Positions 26,009 through 36,417 of a DNA stretch of 64,000 bases are shown piece after piece (the stretch's first letter is position 1; each line of letters starts with the position of its first letter). The stretch is from Rhodoferax sp. WC2427 (GTDB lineage: Bacteria > Pseudomonadota > Gammaproteobacteria > Burkholderiales > Burkholderiaceae_C), in the NCBI RefSeq assembly GCF_040822085.1, contig NZ_CP162006.1, forward strand, positions 3,100,001 through 3,164,000. Direction: 5' to 3'. Below the pieces are notes generated by a model. It saw nothing but the letters and a program-made list of their open reading frames with translations, ran no database searches and was not told where the DNA came from. The position numbers were made by a program, and so were the translations under genes.

Positions 26009-27256
26009 ATGCGCACCCCCTTCCACCTTACGGCCACCGCCCTTGCCCTGGTTTGCAGCGGCTTCGCCCACGCGGGCAATCTCACCATTGAAAGCTGGCG
26101 GGTGGACGACAAACCGCTGTGGGAGGACGTTCTGCTGCCCGCTTTCTACAAGGCCAACCCCGGTATCACCGTCAAGTTCTTGCCCACCTCGCCACCCGAG
26201 TACGACTCGGCCCTGAATACCCGCCTGACCGCAGGCACCGCAGGCGATCTGATCACCTGCCGCCCGTTCGATGTGTCGCTGGACCTGGCCAAAAAGGGCT
26301 ACCTGGAAAAGCTCAACGGCACTCCGGGCCTGAAGAACTTCCCCGAATCGGCCCAGGTCGCCTGGCAATCGGACGATGGCAAAAATACCCACTGCATGCC
26401 CATGGCCTCGGTGATCCACGGCTTCTTCTACAACAAAAAGATCTTTGCCGACCTGGGCCTGGCCGTGCCGGTGACCGAGGCTGACTTCTTTGCCGTACTC
26501 GACAAAATCAAGGCCACCGGCAAGACCACGCCGCTGGCCCTGGGCACCGCCGACCAGTGGGAGACCAACCAGATCGTCTTCACCGGCATCGGCCCCAACC
26601 ACTGGAAGGGCGAAGAAGGCCGCAAGGGCCTGATCAGCGGCAAGCAGAAGTTCACCGACCCAGCCTTCGTCAGCACCTGGGAAACCATGGCCAAGTGGGC
26701 ACCCTATCTGTCCAAAGGCTACCAGGCGCAAACCTATGGCGATTCGCAAAACCTGTTCGGTTCGGGCCGTGCCGCCATCTACCCCACCGGCTCGTGGGAC
26801 ATCTCGTACTTCGAACAAAACAGCAAAGTCGATTTCGGCGCGTTCAAGCCGCCGGTGCAAAAAGCCGGCGATGCCTGCTACATCTCCGACCACACCGACA
26901 TCGGCATGGGCATCAACAGCAAGAGCAAAAACAAGGCCGATGCGCAAACCTTCCTGAACTGGCTGGCCAGCAAGGAGTTTGCCGACCTGTACACCAACAA
27001 GGCCACCGGCTTCTTCTCGCTGTCCAGCCACGCCATCGAGGTGAAGAACCCTGTGGCCAAGGAAATGATCGGCTGGCGCAGCCAGTGCAAAAGCACTATC
27101 CGCCTGAACGCGCAGATCATGAACCGTGGCACCCCCAGCATGGAAAACGAGCTCTGGAACGTCAGCTCGCAGGTCATGAACCTGAAGATGGCACCCAAGG
27201 ATGCCGCGCAGCAGATCCAGGCCGGGTTTGCCAAGTGGTACGCCCCCGCCAAGTAA
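26009..27256 (+). CDS. ABC transporter sugar-binding protein
   Basis: A 415-residue family 1 solute-binding protein. ATG at 26009 follows CAGGAGA and opens a signal peptide (MRTPFHLTATALALVCSGFA). The mature part has NLTIESWRVDDKPLWEDV at the N-terminus and AIYPTGSWDISYF in the middle. It is the first gene of the operon with two permeases and an ATPase. With nagA, GlcNAc kinase and NagB-II nearby, the likely substrate is GlcNAc or chito-oligosaccharide; this is context only. Confidence 0.92.
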   Translation: MRTPFHLTATALALVCSGFAHAGNLTIESWRVDDKPLWEDVLLPAFYKANPGITVKFLPTSPPEYDSALNTRLTAGTAGDLITCRPFDVSLDLAKKGYLEKLNGTPGLKNFPESAQVAWQSDDGKNTHCMPMASVIHGFFYNKKIFADLGLAVPVTEADFFAVLDKIKATGKTTPLALGTADQWETNQIVFTGIGPNHWKGEEGRKGLISGKQKFTDPAFVSTWETMAKWAPYLSKGYQAQTYGDSQNLFGSGRAAIYPTGSWDISYFEQNSKVDFGAFKPPVQKAGDACYISDHTDIGMGINSKSKNKADAQTFLNWLASKEFADLYTNKATGFFSLSSHAIEVKNPVAKEMIGWRSQCKSTIRLNAQIMNRGTPSMENELWNVSSQVMNLKMAPKDAAQQIQAGFAKWYAPAK

Positions 27257-27317
27257 AGCAGCCTGCGGCAAGCCCTGGAGGCTTGCCGCCGCCTGACTGC
27301 AACCACGAAGGTTCACG

Positions 27318-28232
27318 ATGAAACAAGGTTTTTCCTGGCGGGTGCTGGTGTTCATCACACCCGCCCTGCTGGTCTACGCGGTGTTCAGCGCCCTGCCGCT
27401 GCTCGACACCCTGCGCCTGGGGCTGTACAGCACCGATGAAAACGGGCTGCGCAGCTTCTCCGGCCTGGCCAACTACGCCACCATCCTGCACGACCCGCAG
27501 TGGTCGGCCAGCTTCTGGAACGCCATGCTGAACAACCTGAAGTTCTTCGGCATCCACATGCTGGTGCAAAACCCGATTGGCCTGCTGCTGGCGGCCCTGC
27601 TGTCGCTGCGCAAGGTGCGCTTTGCCACGTTTTACCGCACGGTGTTTTTCTTGCCCACGCTGTTGTCGGTGGTAATTGTGGGCTTTGTCTGGCAGTTGAT
27701 TTTGTCGCCGCTGTGGGGCGTTTCTGAGCGGCTGCTGGGCTGGGTGGGGCTGGAGAGCTGGTTTGCACCCTGGCTGGGGCTGGAATCGTCGGCGCTGACC
27801 ACCTTGTCGCTGATGTCGGTGTGGCAATTCGTGGGCATGCCCATGATGCTGATCTACGCCGCCATGATCGCTATCCCCGAGGACGTGATCGAAGCCGCGG
27901 TGGTCGAAGGGGCCTCGCCCTGGCGCATCTTCTACGAGATCCGCCTGCCGCTGATTTTGCCCACGCTGGGGCTGGTGACCATCCTCACCTTCGTGGCCAA
28001 TTTCAACGCCTTTGACCTGATCTACACCGTCAAGGGCGGGCTGGCCGGTCCCAACTACAGCACCGACATCTTGGGCACGCTGTTCTACCGCACCTTCTTT
28101 GGCTACCAGTCGCAGGTGGCCAGCCCAACCATGGGTGCGGCGGTGGCCACGCTGATGTTCCTGGTGATCCTGCTGGGCGTGGGTTTTTACTTTCTGCTGG
28201 TGCAGCGCCGCCTGCAACGCTTTGCACTGTGA
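27318..28232 (+). CDS. ABC sugar permease, MalF/UgpA type
   Basis: A 304-residue inner-membrane protein with six predicted helices; the first is at about 8-28 (VLVFITPALLVYAVFSAL). The EAA loop that contacts the ATPase is visible as EAAVVEGASPWRIFYEIRLP (about 193-212). It is 61 bases after the binding-protein gene and five bases ahead of the second permease. Confidence 0.94.
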   Translation: MKQGFSWRVLVFITPALLVYAVFSALPLLDTLRLGLYSTDENGLRSFSGLANYATILHDPQWSASFWNAMLNNLKFFGIHMLVQNPIGLLLAALLSLRKVRFATFYRTVFFLPTLLSVVIVGFVWQLILSPLWGVSERLLGWVGLESWFAPWLGLESSALTTLSLMSVWQFVGMPMMLIYAAMIAIPEDVIEAAVVEGASPWRIFYEIRLPLILPTLGLVTILTFVANFNAFDLIYTVKGGLAGPNYSTDILGTLFYRTFFGYQSQVASPTMGAAVATLMFLVILLGVGFYFLLVQRRLQRFAL

Positions 28233-28236
28233 GCTG

Positions 28237-29082
28237 ATGATGGCCCAACCTCTCTCCAAAATCACCCCCAGCCGCGTGTTTGTGCACGCCACCCTGCTGG
28301 GCTACCTGCTGCTGGCGATGGCACCCATCCTGCTGGTGTTCATGAACTCGTTCAAGGAACGCACCGCCATCTTCGACGACCCGCTGGCCTGGCCCACGCC
28401 CGAAACCTTTTCGCTGGTGGGCTACCACAAGGTGCTGGGCCGCTCCGAGGTGTGGCTGTACTTTGGCAACAGCTTCACCGTGACCGTGGCGTCGCTGTTC
28501 TTCATCTTGCTATTTGGGGCCATGGCGGCCTGGGCGCTCACCGAGTACAAGTTCCAGGGCAGCCGCTGGCTCAAGCTGTTCTTTGCCTTCGGCATCATGG
28601 TGCCGATCCGGCTGGGCACGGTGTCTATTCTGCAAACCATGGTCAGCCTGGGTCTGGTCAACACCCTGACCGCCCTGGTGCTGGTGTACGTGGCCCAGGG
28701 CCTGCCGCTGGCCATCATGATCCTGTCGGAGTTCATGGGCCAGGTGCCCGGCGAATTAAAAGACGCAGCACGCTGCGACGGCATCGACGAATTCCGCATC
28801 TTCTTCCAGGTGGTGGTGCCGCTGATCCGCCCGGCCATTGCCACGGTGGCCGTATTCACTATGGTGCCGATCTGGAACGACCTGTGGTTTCCGCTGATCC
28901 TGGCACCGTCGGAAAAAACCCAGACCATCACCCTCGGCATCCAGCAGTTCGTGGGCCAGTACGCCACCGACTGGAACGCCGTGCTCGCCGCCCTGGCGCT
29001 GGCCATCATCCCCGTGGTCGTGCTCTATGCCCTGTTTTCACGCCAACTGATCCGCGGCATTACCGCTGGCGCAGTGAAGTAA
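28237..29082 (+). CDS. ABC sugar permease, MalG/UgpE type
   Basis: A 281-residue inner-membrane protein. The double ATG at 28237/28240 is used; the frame extends to 28222 without a good site. Six predicted helices, first at about 18-40, with the EAA-type loop ELKDAARCDGIDEFRIFFQV followed by VPLIRPAIATVAVF. It forms a heterodimer with the preceding permease. Confidence 0.94.
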   Translation: MMAQPLSKITPSRVFVHATLLGYLLLAMAPILLVFMNSFKERTAIFDDPLAWPTPETFSLVGYHKVLGRSEVWLYFGNSFTVTVASLFFILLFGAMAAWALTEYKFQGSRWLKLFFAFGIMVPIRLGTVSILQTMVSLGLVNTLTALVLVYVAQGLPLAIMILSEFMGQVPGELKDAARCDGIDEFRIFFQVVVPLIRPAIATVAVFTMVPIWNDLWFPLILAPSEKTQTITLGIQQFVGQYATDWNAVLAALALAIIPVVVLYALFSRQLIRGITAGAVK

Positions 29083-29095
29083 CCCGATCCATATC

Positions 29096-30231
<1,136 letters not shown>

Positions 30232-30235
<4 letters not shown>

Positions 30236-31122
30236 AACTATCCACAGACATCCTCTACCGGGTGGGCGTGGACGGTGGCGGCAGCAGCACCCGGGCCCGC
30301 ATCACCCTGGCCGATGGCACGCCCCTGGGCGAAGGCAAGGCCGGTGCTTCGGGGCTGATGCAGGGTATCCCCCAAGCCTGGCGCCATATCGAATGGGCGA
30401 TGGAGCGCGCGGCGCAGACCATATACCCCGGCAATCTGCCGCCGCCGGACCGGCACAACTGTGCGGTAGGTATCGGCGTGGCCGGTTTCAACAACCCGCA
30501 ATGGCGCAGCGCCTTTATGGCGGCCAACCCGGGCTACAGCCACCTGGCCGTGGACACCGACGTGTTCACCGCCCTGCTGGGAGCCCACCAGGGCCAGCCC
30601 GGCGCCCTGGTGATCGCAGGCACCGGTACCGTGGCCCAGGCGCGCCATGCCGATGGCCGCCGCCTGGCCGCCGGTGGCTGGGGCTTTCCCTCGGGCGATG
30701 AAGGTGGCGGGGCTGTGCTCGGCTTGCAAGCGGTGAACCTGGCCCAGCAGGCCTCCGATGGCCGGCGCGCCCCCAGCCCCTTGACCACCGCTGTGCTGCA
30801 GGCCATTGGTTCCCAGGCCGTGAGCCTGTTGGCCTGGTGCTGTACCGCCAACCAGGCCGCCTTCGCCTCCCTGGCTCCGCTGGTGTTCGACTGCGAAGCC
30901 CACGACCCTGCCGCAGCGCAACTGCTGGCCCAGGCGCAACAGTCGATAGAGAAACTGGTGACTGCAGTCGATCCGCATGGCCAATTGCCCCTGGTGGCCT
31001 GGGGCAGCGTGGGCCAACGGCTGGCCCCGCGCTTCGCCCCTGCAGTGCAAGCCCGTCTGGTGCCGCCCCGCACCGATGCCTTGCAGGGCGCGCTGCAATT
31101 GCTGGCGCTGCAATTTCCTTAA
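30232..31122 (+). CDS. BadF/BadG-type kinase, probable N-acetylglucosamine kinase
   Basis: A 296-residue ASKHA-fold kinase. The phosphate-1 motif is GVDGGGSSTRARI near the N-terminus, the AVGIGVAGFNNP and DTDVFTALLGAH segments follow, and VIAGTGTVAQAR with GGWGFPSGDEGGG are hallmarks of the BadF/GlcNAc kinase group. It overlaps the ATPase gene by four bases, so it belongs to the uptake operon. Likely job: phosphorylating imported GlcNAc for nagA. The exact sugar is inferred from context. Confidence 0.85.
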
Positions 31123-31201
31123 CGCGAAACCACTTTCAGGGCTCGCGGTGCTCTGTACCCAAGTCCATAAAAGCCAGTACCTATTTCGAGAGACAAGCAC
31201 T

Positions 31202-32272
31202 ATGCACATCCGCACCCCCTTCCTGCTGTCCGCCAGCCTTCTGGCGGGCCTATGGGCCCCTGCCCCGGCCTTGGCCGACGGCATCAACGCCGCCGCCCAG
31301 GAGCGCGCCGCCCACATCGTCCAGACCGGCATCTACTACTACTGGAACGGCGGCGACCTGAAGCAGGCCGAAAAAGACTACTTCCAGGGCATCACCCTCA
31401 AGGGCCGCTACGACATCGTGGAAAACAGCTTCCGCGAAGCCGCCAAGCTGCAGCCCGACCGGCTGGACCTGCTGTTCGGCGTGGCCTCGGCCCAGGTGCT
31501 GCAAAAAGACACTGCGGGTGCCCTGCAGACCTGGGCCGACATCTGGCAAAAAGACCGCCAGGGCTTCGAAGCCCCCATCCTGCAAGCCGCCTATTTGACC
31601 GCGCTGGAGAACACCGAAGCCACCGACAAGATCCTCGCCACCCTGGCCCGCAGCCACCCGGAGCGCACCCAGGCCTACCAAGACAAGTTCGCCCGCGCCA
31701 CGCGCACCCTGGCGCTGCCCATCCGCACCACGCCCAACCCCGACATGCCGCAGGCGCAGCACGCCATCGTGGTGCTCGGTTACGCGCTGGGCAAGGGCGG
31801 CGTGGTGCAGCCCACCCTGCTCAAGCGCCTGGACAAGGCGTTGGCGCTGGCCCGTCTTTATCCCGATGCCCCGCTGGTACTGTCGGGCGGCGTGCAGCAA
31901 GGCGGCATCACCGAAGCCTATGCCATGGCCGAATGGCTGGCCGCCCAGGGCATTGCCCGCTCGCGCCTGGTGCTGGAAGACCTGGCCAAAGACACCGTCG
32001 GCAACGCCGTCAATTGCGCCGCCATCCTGAAAGACCTGGGCGTACGCCACGCCACCCTGGTCTCCAGCGCCAGCCACATCCGCCGCGGACTGACCGTGTT
32101 GGAAGAAGCCACGCGCAACCAGGGCCTGGACCTGCATTTCGACAGCCTGGTCGAACTCGACTACCCGCGCCTGGAAGATGCGGAAAAAATCACCGCCGCA
32201 GAACGCGTGGTCGTCTACCGCGACCTGATGCGCACCAGCGGCATCTGGGCCTTTCCAGGCATCCAACAATGA
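31202..32272 (+). CDS. YdcF-like (DUF218) protein with N-terminal TPR-like region
   Basis: A 356-residue protein; ATG at 31202 opens a signal peptide (MHIRTPFLLSASLLAGLWAP, cleaved near ALAD). Residues about 30-165 form helical repeats (EKDYFQGITLKGRYDIVENS). A DUF218/YdcF domain follows from about 180: AIVVLGYALGKGG, LVLSGGVQQGGITEA, EDLAKDTVGNAV and TLVSSASHIRRG. The DUF218 group is linked to envelope processes but no reaction is firmly known. It overlaps the next gene by four bases and sits inside the sugar operon, which is unusual. Confidence 0.85.
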   Translation: MHIRTPFLLSASLLAGLWAPAPALADGINAAAQERAAHIVQTGIYYYWNGGDLKQAEKDYFQGITLKGRYDIVENSFREAAKLQPDRLDLLFGVASAQVLQKDTAGALQTWADIWQKDRQGFEAPILQAAYLTALENTEATDKILATLARSHPERTQAYQDKFARATRTLALPIRTTPNPDMPQAQHAIVVLGYALGKGGVVQPTLLKRLDKALALARLYPDAPLVLSGGVQQGGITEAYAMAEWLAAQGIARSRLVLEDLAKDTVGNAVNCAAILKDLGVRHATLVSSASHIRRGLTVLEEATRNQGLDLHFDSLVELDYPRLEDAEKITAAERVVVYRDLMRTSGIWAFPGIQQ

Positions 32273-33312
32273 ACCCATCTCCTATGAACACCCCTACCCA
32301 CATGTACGTCGAGGCGATGGCCTCTTCCGCCCAAGTCCAGCTGCAACTGGCCGCCGACCAGGACCGCTACGCCGCCCTGGGTGTCGCCCTGCGCGCCCGC
32401 CCGCCGCGCGGCACCGTCACCATCGCCCGGGGCAGCTCGGACCACGCCGCCGCCTACATGGCCTACCTGATCATGGCGCGCAGCGGCCAGCTGGTGACAT
32501 CGCTGCCCATGTCGCTGCTGACCCTGTACCAGGCCCCGCTGCCGCTGGCCGACATGCTGGCCATCTCGGTGTCGCAGTCGGGCCGCAGCCCCGACCTGGT
32601 CGAGCCCATGCAGCGCTTCCAGCAGGCCGGGGCCACCACAGTCGCCCTGGTCAACGATGCCGCCTCGCCCCTGGCCGCAGCGGTGGACTGGACGTTGCCC
32701 CTGCACGCCGGCCCCGAGCACAGCGTGGCCGCCACCAAGAGCTTCATCTGCAGCCTGGTCGCCGGGGCCCGCCTGGCCGCCGCCTGGACCGACAACGCAG
32801 ACTTCGCCACCCGCCTGGCCGACCTGCCCGCCGCGCTGGACCAGGCCTGCCAGCAAGACTGGTCGGCCGCCATCGCCCCGCTGCTGCGGGCCGAGCGCCT
32901 GATGGTCATCGGCCGGGGCCCCGGCCTGGCGATTGCCAATGAAGCGGCGCTGAAGTTCAAGGAAACCTGCGCCATCCAGGCCGAGGCCTTCAGCGGCGCC
33001 GAAGTGCAGCACGGTCCCATGGCCCTGGTGGATGAGGCCTACCCCATGCTGATCTTCGCCCCGCGCGGCCCGGCCCAGCCCGGCCTGGTGGCCCTGGCCG
33101 CCGCCATGCGCCAGCGCGGTGCCCATGTCCTGCTGGCCGCCCCGGCCAACGTGCCCAGCCGCGACCTGACCCTGGCCACCGCCCCGCACGAAGACCTGGA
33201 CCCCATCACCGCCATCCAAAGCTTCTACCTGCTGGTAGAGGCCGTGGCGCGCGCGCGCGGCCAAGACCCGGACAAGCCACGCCATTTGTCCAAGGTCACG
33301 AGTACCCGTTAA
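32269..33312 (+). CDS. SIS-domain sugar isomerase/deaminase, NagB-II type
   Basis: A 347-residue protein (ATG overlapping the previous stop; a second ATG at 32284) with two SIS domains: TIARGSSDHAAAYMAYLIMA and SVSQSGRSPDLVEPMQRF in the first, VIGRGPGLAIANEAALKFKE and EVQHGPMALVDEAYPML in the second. This matches the C-terminal isomerase half of GlmS and the stand-alone NagB-II enzymes that convert glucosamine-6-phosphate to fructose-6-phosphate plus ammonia. It lacks the glutaminase domain, which fits a catabolic role after nagA. AgaS-type deaminase is the alternative. Confidence 0.88.
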   Translation: MNPSPMNTPTHMYVEAMASSAQVQLQLAADQDRYAALGVALRARPPRGTVTIARGSSDHAAAYMAYLIMARSGQLVTSLPMSLLTLYQAPLPLADMLAISVSQSGRSPDLVEPMQRFQQAGATTVALVNDAASPLAAAVDWTLPLHAGPEHSVAATKSFICSLVAGARLAAAWTDNADFATRLADLPAALDQACQQDWSAAIAPLLRAERLMVIGRGPGLAIANEAALKFKETCAIQAEAFSGAEVQHGPMALVDEAYPMLIFAPRGPAQPGLVALAAAMRQRGAHVLLAAPANVPSRDLTLATAPHEDLDPITAIQSFYLLVEAVARARGQDPDKPRHLSKVTSTR

Positions 33313-33344
33313 CCACACGAAGTAGGCAGGGTTTCTGTATTTTT

Positions 33345-33412
33345 ACTATCAAAAAAATAGCTTGTTGTGCTTATTCCATCGGCACAATCAGCTATTTTTT
33401 GCATGAAATATT
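33345..33412 (+). terminator. Repeat-derived hairpin terminator after the sugar operon
   Basis: AAAAAATAGCT (from 33352) pairs with AGCTATTTTTT (ending 33400), and inside it TTGTGC pairs with GCACAA. The inner part (GCTTATTCCATCGGC) is the repeat family's core. The final T run fits an intrinsic terminator for the sugar operon. Confidence 0.75.
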
Positions 33413-33479
33413 TGCTATTGCGGGTATCGGGATTGCCTACCCGGGTGCCTCATCCCTGGCACATTGGCCACCATGATTC

Positions 33480-34286
33480 TCAAGTCGCAGAACCAGGCTG
33501 GATTTCAAAATAAGGTAGCAATGCCTGCGCAGCCTGGATCCGCAGGTGCAGCGCTATCGTCTTGTCACCCATGACATCCAGTAAAAAGCGCTTTGGATCT
33601 AGGCTGATTCCAGAGGCCGCGCGTTCGGTGTGGCCCTGCGCAATTTCGCCGCCGCCACTGTCGGTGGCCGCCAACGCCCTATGGGACGTAGCGGTGGTGG
33701 CGGCCGCACTGAGCCGAAGCAAAACCATTTGGAAATCTGTGACCTTGATACCCACCAAGCGCGACAAAACGTCGGCCTGGGCATCGGCACTGGGACAGAC
33801 ATCCAGCCACGGCTCATCCGAGAACAAGGCGGCTAAGTCAGGCGCAACAAACGCTGACCATCGGCCTGTCTCTTTCCATAAGGCTGGAACCATTTTGGCG
33901 TGCTGCATTTGCCCTGAAGACGGCGCGTCAACAGAAGGCTTGATGTCAATGCGCCCGGGGGCAACATGGTTCAAATAACGCAGGCATAGATACTCAAGAA
34001 AGCGCCTTGCGTCTACGGCGGGCACCGGCTCCGAAATCGAGAACCATAGCTGGTAACCGTCGATCCCTGAGACGGCTATGGCCGGTGCGGGCAGTTCCCA
34101 ATCTTCCTGCACCCCTTGCCAGAGTTTCGATAGCGCGCTCCAGTCCGCTGGCCGGGCAAGTTCCAGGACCATCGCCCGCACGCGGCCGTCTGGGCTGGTC
34201 AAGCCGGAGTCTTCGGAATGGGCCGTCTCGCCGGTTGGGCTGGGCAAGAGGTAGAGGCGATGCAGTTCGGCTTGCAATCTGTTCAT
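33480..34286 (-). CDS. Hypothetical protein
   Basis: A 268-residue soluble protein. The N-terminal half is alpha/beta with RAMVLELARPADWSALSKLW, IAVSGIDGYQLWFSISEPV and RRFLEYLCLRYL; the second half has GRWSAFVAPDLAALF and a helical end. The order of a GYQLWFS strand after an IDG turn recalls the catalytic sheet of archaeo-eukaryotic primase-like proteins, but the catalytic Asp pair is not clear, so no function is assigned. It lies between the sugar and aromatic modules and is alone on its strand. Confidence 0.6.
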   Translation of the reverse strand: MNRLQAELHRLYLLPSPTGETAHSEDSGLTSPDGRVRAMVLELARPADWSALSKLWQGVQEDWELPAPAIAVSGIDGYQLWFSISEPVPAVDARRFLEYLCLRYLNHVAPGRIDIKPSVDAPSSGQMQHAKMVPALWKETGRWSAFVAPDLAALFSDEPWLDVCPSADAQADVLSRLVGIKVTDFQMVLLRLSAAATTATSHRALAATDSGGGEIAQGHTERAASGISLDPKRFLLDVMGDKTIALHLRIQAAQALLPYFEIQPGSAT

Positions 34287-34593
34287 GGCGAGGTGCTGAC
34301 AATGGCTTGCCGTAAATGGCTGACTTTACTTGATGGCAATTCTTCAGTTCAGCGGGCACCCGGGGCCCACTGCAACAACGATACCCGGCCGCATGGTGCA
34401 TGTATTCGATGGCATTTTTTCAACCGACCATTCGGCGCAATCGAACAGTACCGATCTTTAGCGATGGCACAGCACCGGTAAAAAAATGCCATTTCACTCT
34501 CATCTGGCCCTTTTACCGACCGGTCGGCACGCTGCAGACAGCGCCCAAATGCGCGCCGATACAGTCCAAGCACATCGGACCGAAAGGAGCACA
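34287..34593. promoter_or_regulatory. Upstream region of pcaD with long inverted repeat and palindrome
   Basis: No gene. ATGGCATTTTTT at 34409-34420 and its exact complement AAAAAATGCCAT at 34481-34492 form a 12-base inverted repeat 60 bases apart. A 12-base palindrome CCGACCGGTCGG lies at 34516-34527, about 67 bases ahead of the pcaD start. Both are candidate operator sites; the second has the shape of a TetR- or LysR-type half-site pair. Confidence 0.5.
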
Positions 34594-35394
34594 ATGCCGT
34601 CCGTTTTAACTCACGAATCCCCTCCCATGCCGCATCTGAATTTTGTGCAACAAGGCCAAGGGCCGCTGGTGGTGTTGAGCCACGCTCTGGGCTGCGACCT
34701 GACCATGTGGGACGGCGTGGCCGCTGCGCTGCAGGAGCGCTACACCGTACTGCGCTACGACCACCGTGGGCATGGCGGTTCCGCCAGTTCGGGTGCGGCA
34801 TACACCGTGGACGATCTGGCCGACGACGCGGCTGGGCTGGTCCGCACCCAATCCAACGGGCCGGTGCACTTTGTGGGCCTGTCAATGGGGGGCATGACGG
34901 CCCAGGCCCTGGGAGCACGGCACCCGCAGCTGGTGCGCAGCCTGGTCATAGCCAATTCGGCAAGCCACTACGACGATGCAGCCCGCACGATGTGGCAAGC
35001 CCGGATTGCCACCGTGCTGGCGAATGGCGTGGCACCGATTGCAGACGGCGCCTTGCAGCGCTGGTTCACCCCGGAGTTCCGTAGCGACATCAACGGCAGC
35101 GTTCTGGTGGCGGCCCTGCGTTCCGTGCTGGAAGGTACCGCGCCTGCACCCTATGCCGCCGCTTGTGCCGCCGTGGCGAACATTGACCTGGACGCTGGCA
35201 ACGCCCGCATCACTTGCCCGACACTGGTGGTCTGCGGCGCACGTGACGAAGCCACACCCCCGGCCCTGTCGGAAACCATTGCCCGCACCATCCCAGGCGC
35301 ACAACTGCGCAGCCTGGATGCCGCACACCTCAGCGCGGTGGAGCAACCCGAGGCGTTCGCGCAGCTGTTGACGGAGTTCTGGAAGGGCCTGTAA
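34594..35394 (+). CDS. pcaD: 3-oxoadipate enol-lactonase-like alpha/beta hydrolase
   Basis: A 266-residue alpha/beta hydrolase. ATG at 34594 follows AAAGGAG; the upstream extension to 34486 lacks a site. Motifs: LSHALGCDLTMWDGVAAAL (oxyanion region), YDHRGHGGS, the nucleophile Ser97 in FVGLSMGGMTAQ, Asp in CGARDEATPP and His in DAAHLSAVEQP. This pattern and the catBCA genes next to it point to opening of 3-oxoadipate enol-lactone. The last 65 bases overlap, on the other strand, the end of the LysR gene. Confidence 0.9.
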   Translation: MPSVLTHESPPMPHLNFVQQGQGPLVVLSHALGCDLTMWDGVAAALQERYTVLRYDHRGHGGSASSGAAYTVDDLADDAAGLVRTQSNGPVHFVGLSMGGMTAQALGARHPQLVRSLVIANSASHYDDAARTMWQARIATVLANGVAPIADGALQRWFTPEFRSDINGSVLVAALRSVLEGTAPAPYAAACAAVANIDLDAGNARITCPTLVVCGARDEATPPALSETIARTIPGAQLRSLDAAHLSAVEQPEAFAQLLTEFWKGL

Positions 35395-36289
35395 GCACCT
35401 GGGTGGGCGACCAGCGCAGCGGGTTCGTCAGCAGCAAGGCGGCAAACGCCTGCGCCGCCTTGCTGCGGGACGCACCACGCCGCCACAGGATGCCCGCATG
35501 GCGCACCATCTCCGGATCGGTCAGGGCAATGGCATGCAGATCAGGCACTTGCTGTGCCGCCCGTTCGGGCACGATGCTGGCCAGGTCGCCCAACAAGCAC
35601 ACGCCCAGCAAAGCCTCCACCGAATCCATTTCCACCCGCACCAGCGGTGTCACACCGGCCTGGCGCAGACTTTGGTCGATGAGCCGCCGGGTCGCAAAGC
35701 TGCGCGGCAATAGCGCCAACGGAACATCAACCAACGCGGCCATGGGCAGGCTAAGGCGGTTGACCAAAGGATGCTCCTGCCCGACCACCAGCAGCATGCG
35801 CTCGTCGAACAAGGGCTCGGTCTCAATGTCACCGTGCTCTGTCGGCTGAAAGGCAATGCCCAGGTCCAGTTCGCCGCGCAGCAACTGCGCCTCAATCTGC
35901 CCCGCACGCAAGTCATGCACTTCGACCATGACCTTCGGGTGCGCCTGGCTGAAGCGCGCCACCGTCGCGGGCAGCACCGTGTTCAAGAACGTGGGAATCG
36001 CACCCACCGTCAGCTTGCCGGACTGCAGGCCACCCAGTTCGGCCAGCGCCATGCGCCCAGCCTCGATCTCCTTCAATGCCCGCGTGGCGTACACGCGAAA
36101 CTCGGCCCCCGCCTGCGACAGTTTCAGACCCCGGCCCAGGCGGTCGAACAGCGCGACATCCAGTTCCTCCTCCAACTGGCGCAGGCCGTGCGACAGCGTG
36201 GACTGGGTGACGAACAGGTTGGCCGCCGACTGCGTCAAATGCTCAGTCTGGGCGATGTCCAAGAAGTAGCGGAGTTGGCGGATTTCCAT
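35330..36289 (-). CDS. LysR-family regulator, probable CatR-like
   Basis: A 319-residue regulator with ATG at 36289 (MEIRQLRYFLDIAQ). The winged helix is at about 1-65 (LTQSAANLFVTQSTLSHGLRQLEEELDVALF); the effector-binding domain follows with LTVGAIPTFLNTVLPATVARF. Divergent from catB across 128 bases, a usual set-up for LysR control with cis,cis-muconate as likely inducer. The C-terminal 22 codons overlap pcaD antisense and end in a basic, Pro-rich tail, which looks like a late extension of the frame. Confidence 0.88.
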   Translation of the reverse strand: MEIRQLRYFLDIAQTEHLTQSAANLFVTQSTLSHGLRQLEEELDVALFDRLGRGLKLSQAGAEFRVYATRALKEIEAGRMALAELGGLQSGKLTVGAIPTFLNTVLPATVARFSQAHPKVMVEVHDLRAGQIEAQLLRGELDLGIAFQPTEHGDIETEPLFDERMLLVVGQEHPLVNRLSLPMAALVDVPLALLPRSFATRRLIDQSLRQAGVTPLVRVEMDSVEALLGVCLLGDLASIVPERAAQQVPDLHAIALTDPEMVRHAGILWRRGASRSKAAQAFAALLLTNPLRWSPTQVLTGPSRTPSTAARTPRVAPPR

Positions 36290-36310
36290 GCGGCCATGGT
36301 ACTGCTTTTC

Positions 36311-36327
36311 GTTCGATAGAGTCGAAC
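36311..36327. promoter_or_regulatory. Palindromic LysR-type site between the regulator and catB
   Basis: GTTCGA-TAGAG-TCGAAC is a perfect inverted repeat with a TTCGA-N5-TCGAA core, matching the T-N11-A layout of LysR sites. It lies 22 bases from the regulator start and about 90 from catB. Confidence 0.6.
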
Positions 36328-36417
36328 GGTTAATCACAAATAAACCATTGGAAAGAACTCTCCCAGAGAATTAACCTTGCGCCGTTGTCCCAATTACACG
36401 AGCCAAAGGCCCCCTCC

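Noticed and set aside
31252..32268. Long upstream extension of the SIS-domain frame
   Set aside because: Runs out of frame through the YdcF-like gene and is Arg/Pro/His-rich; the true start is at 32269 or 32284.
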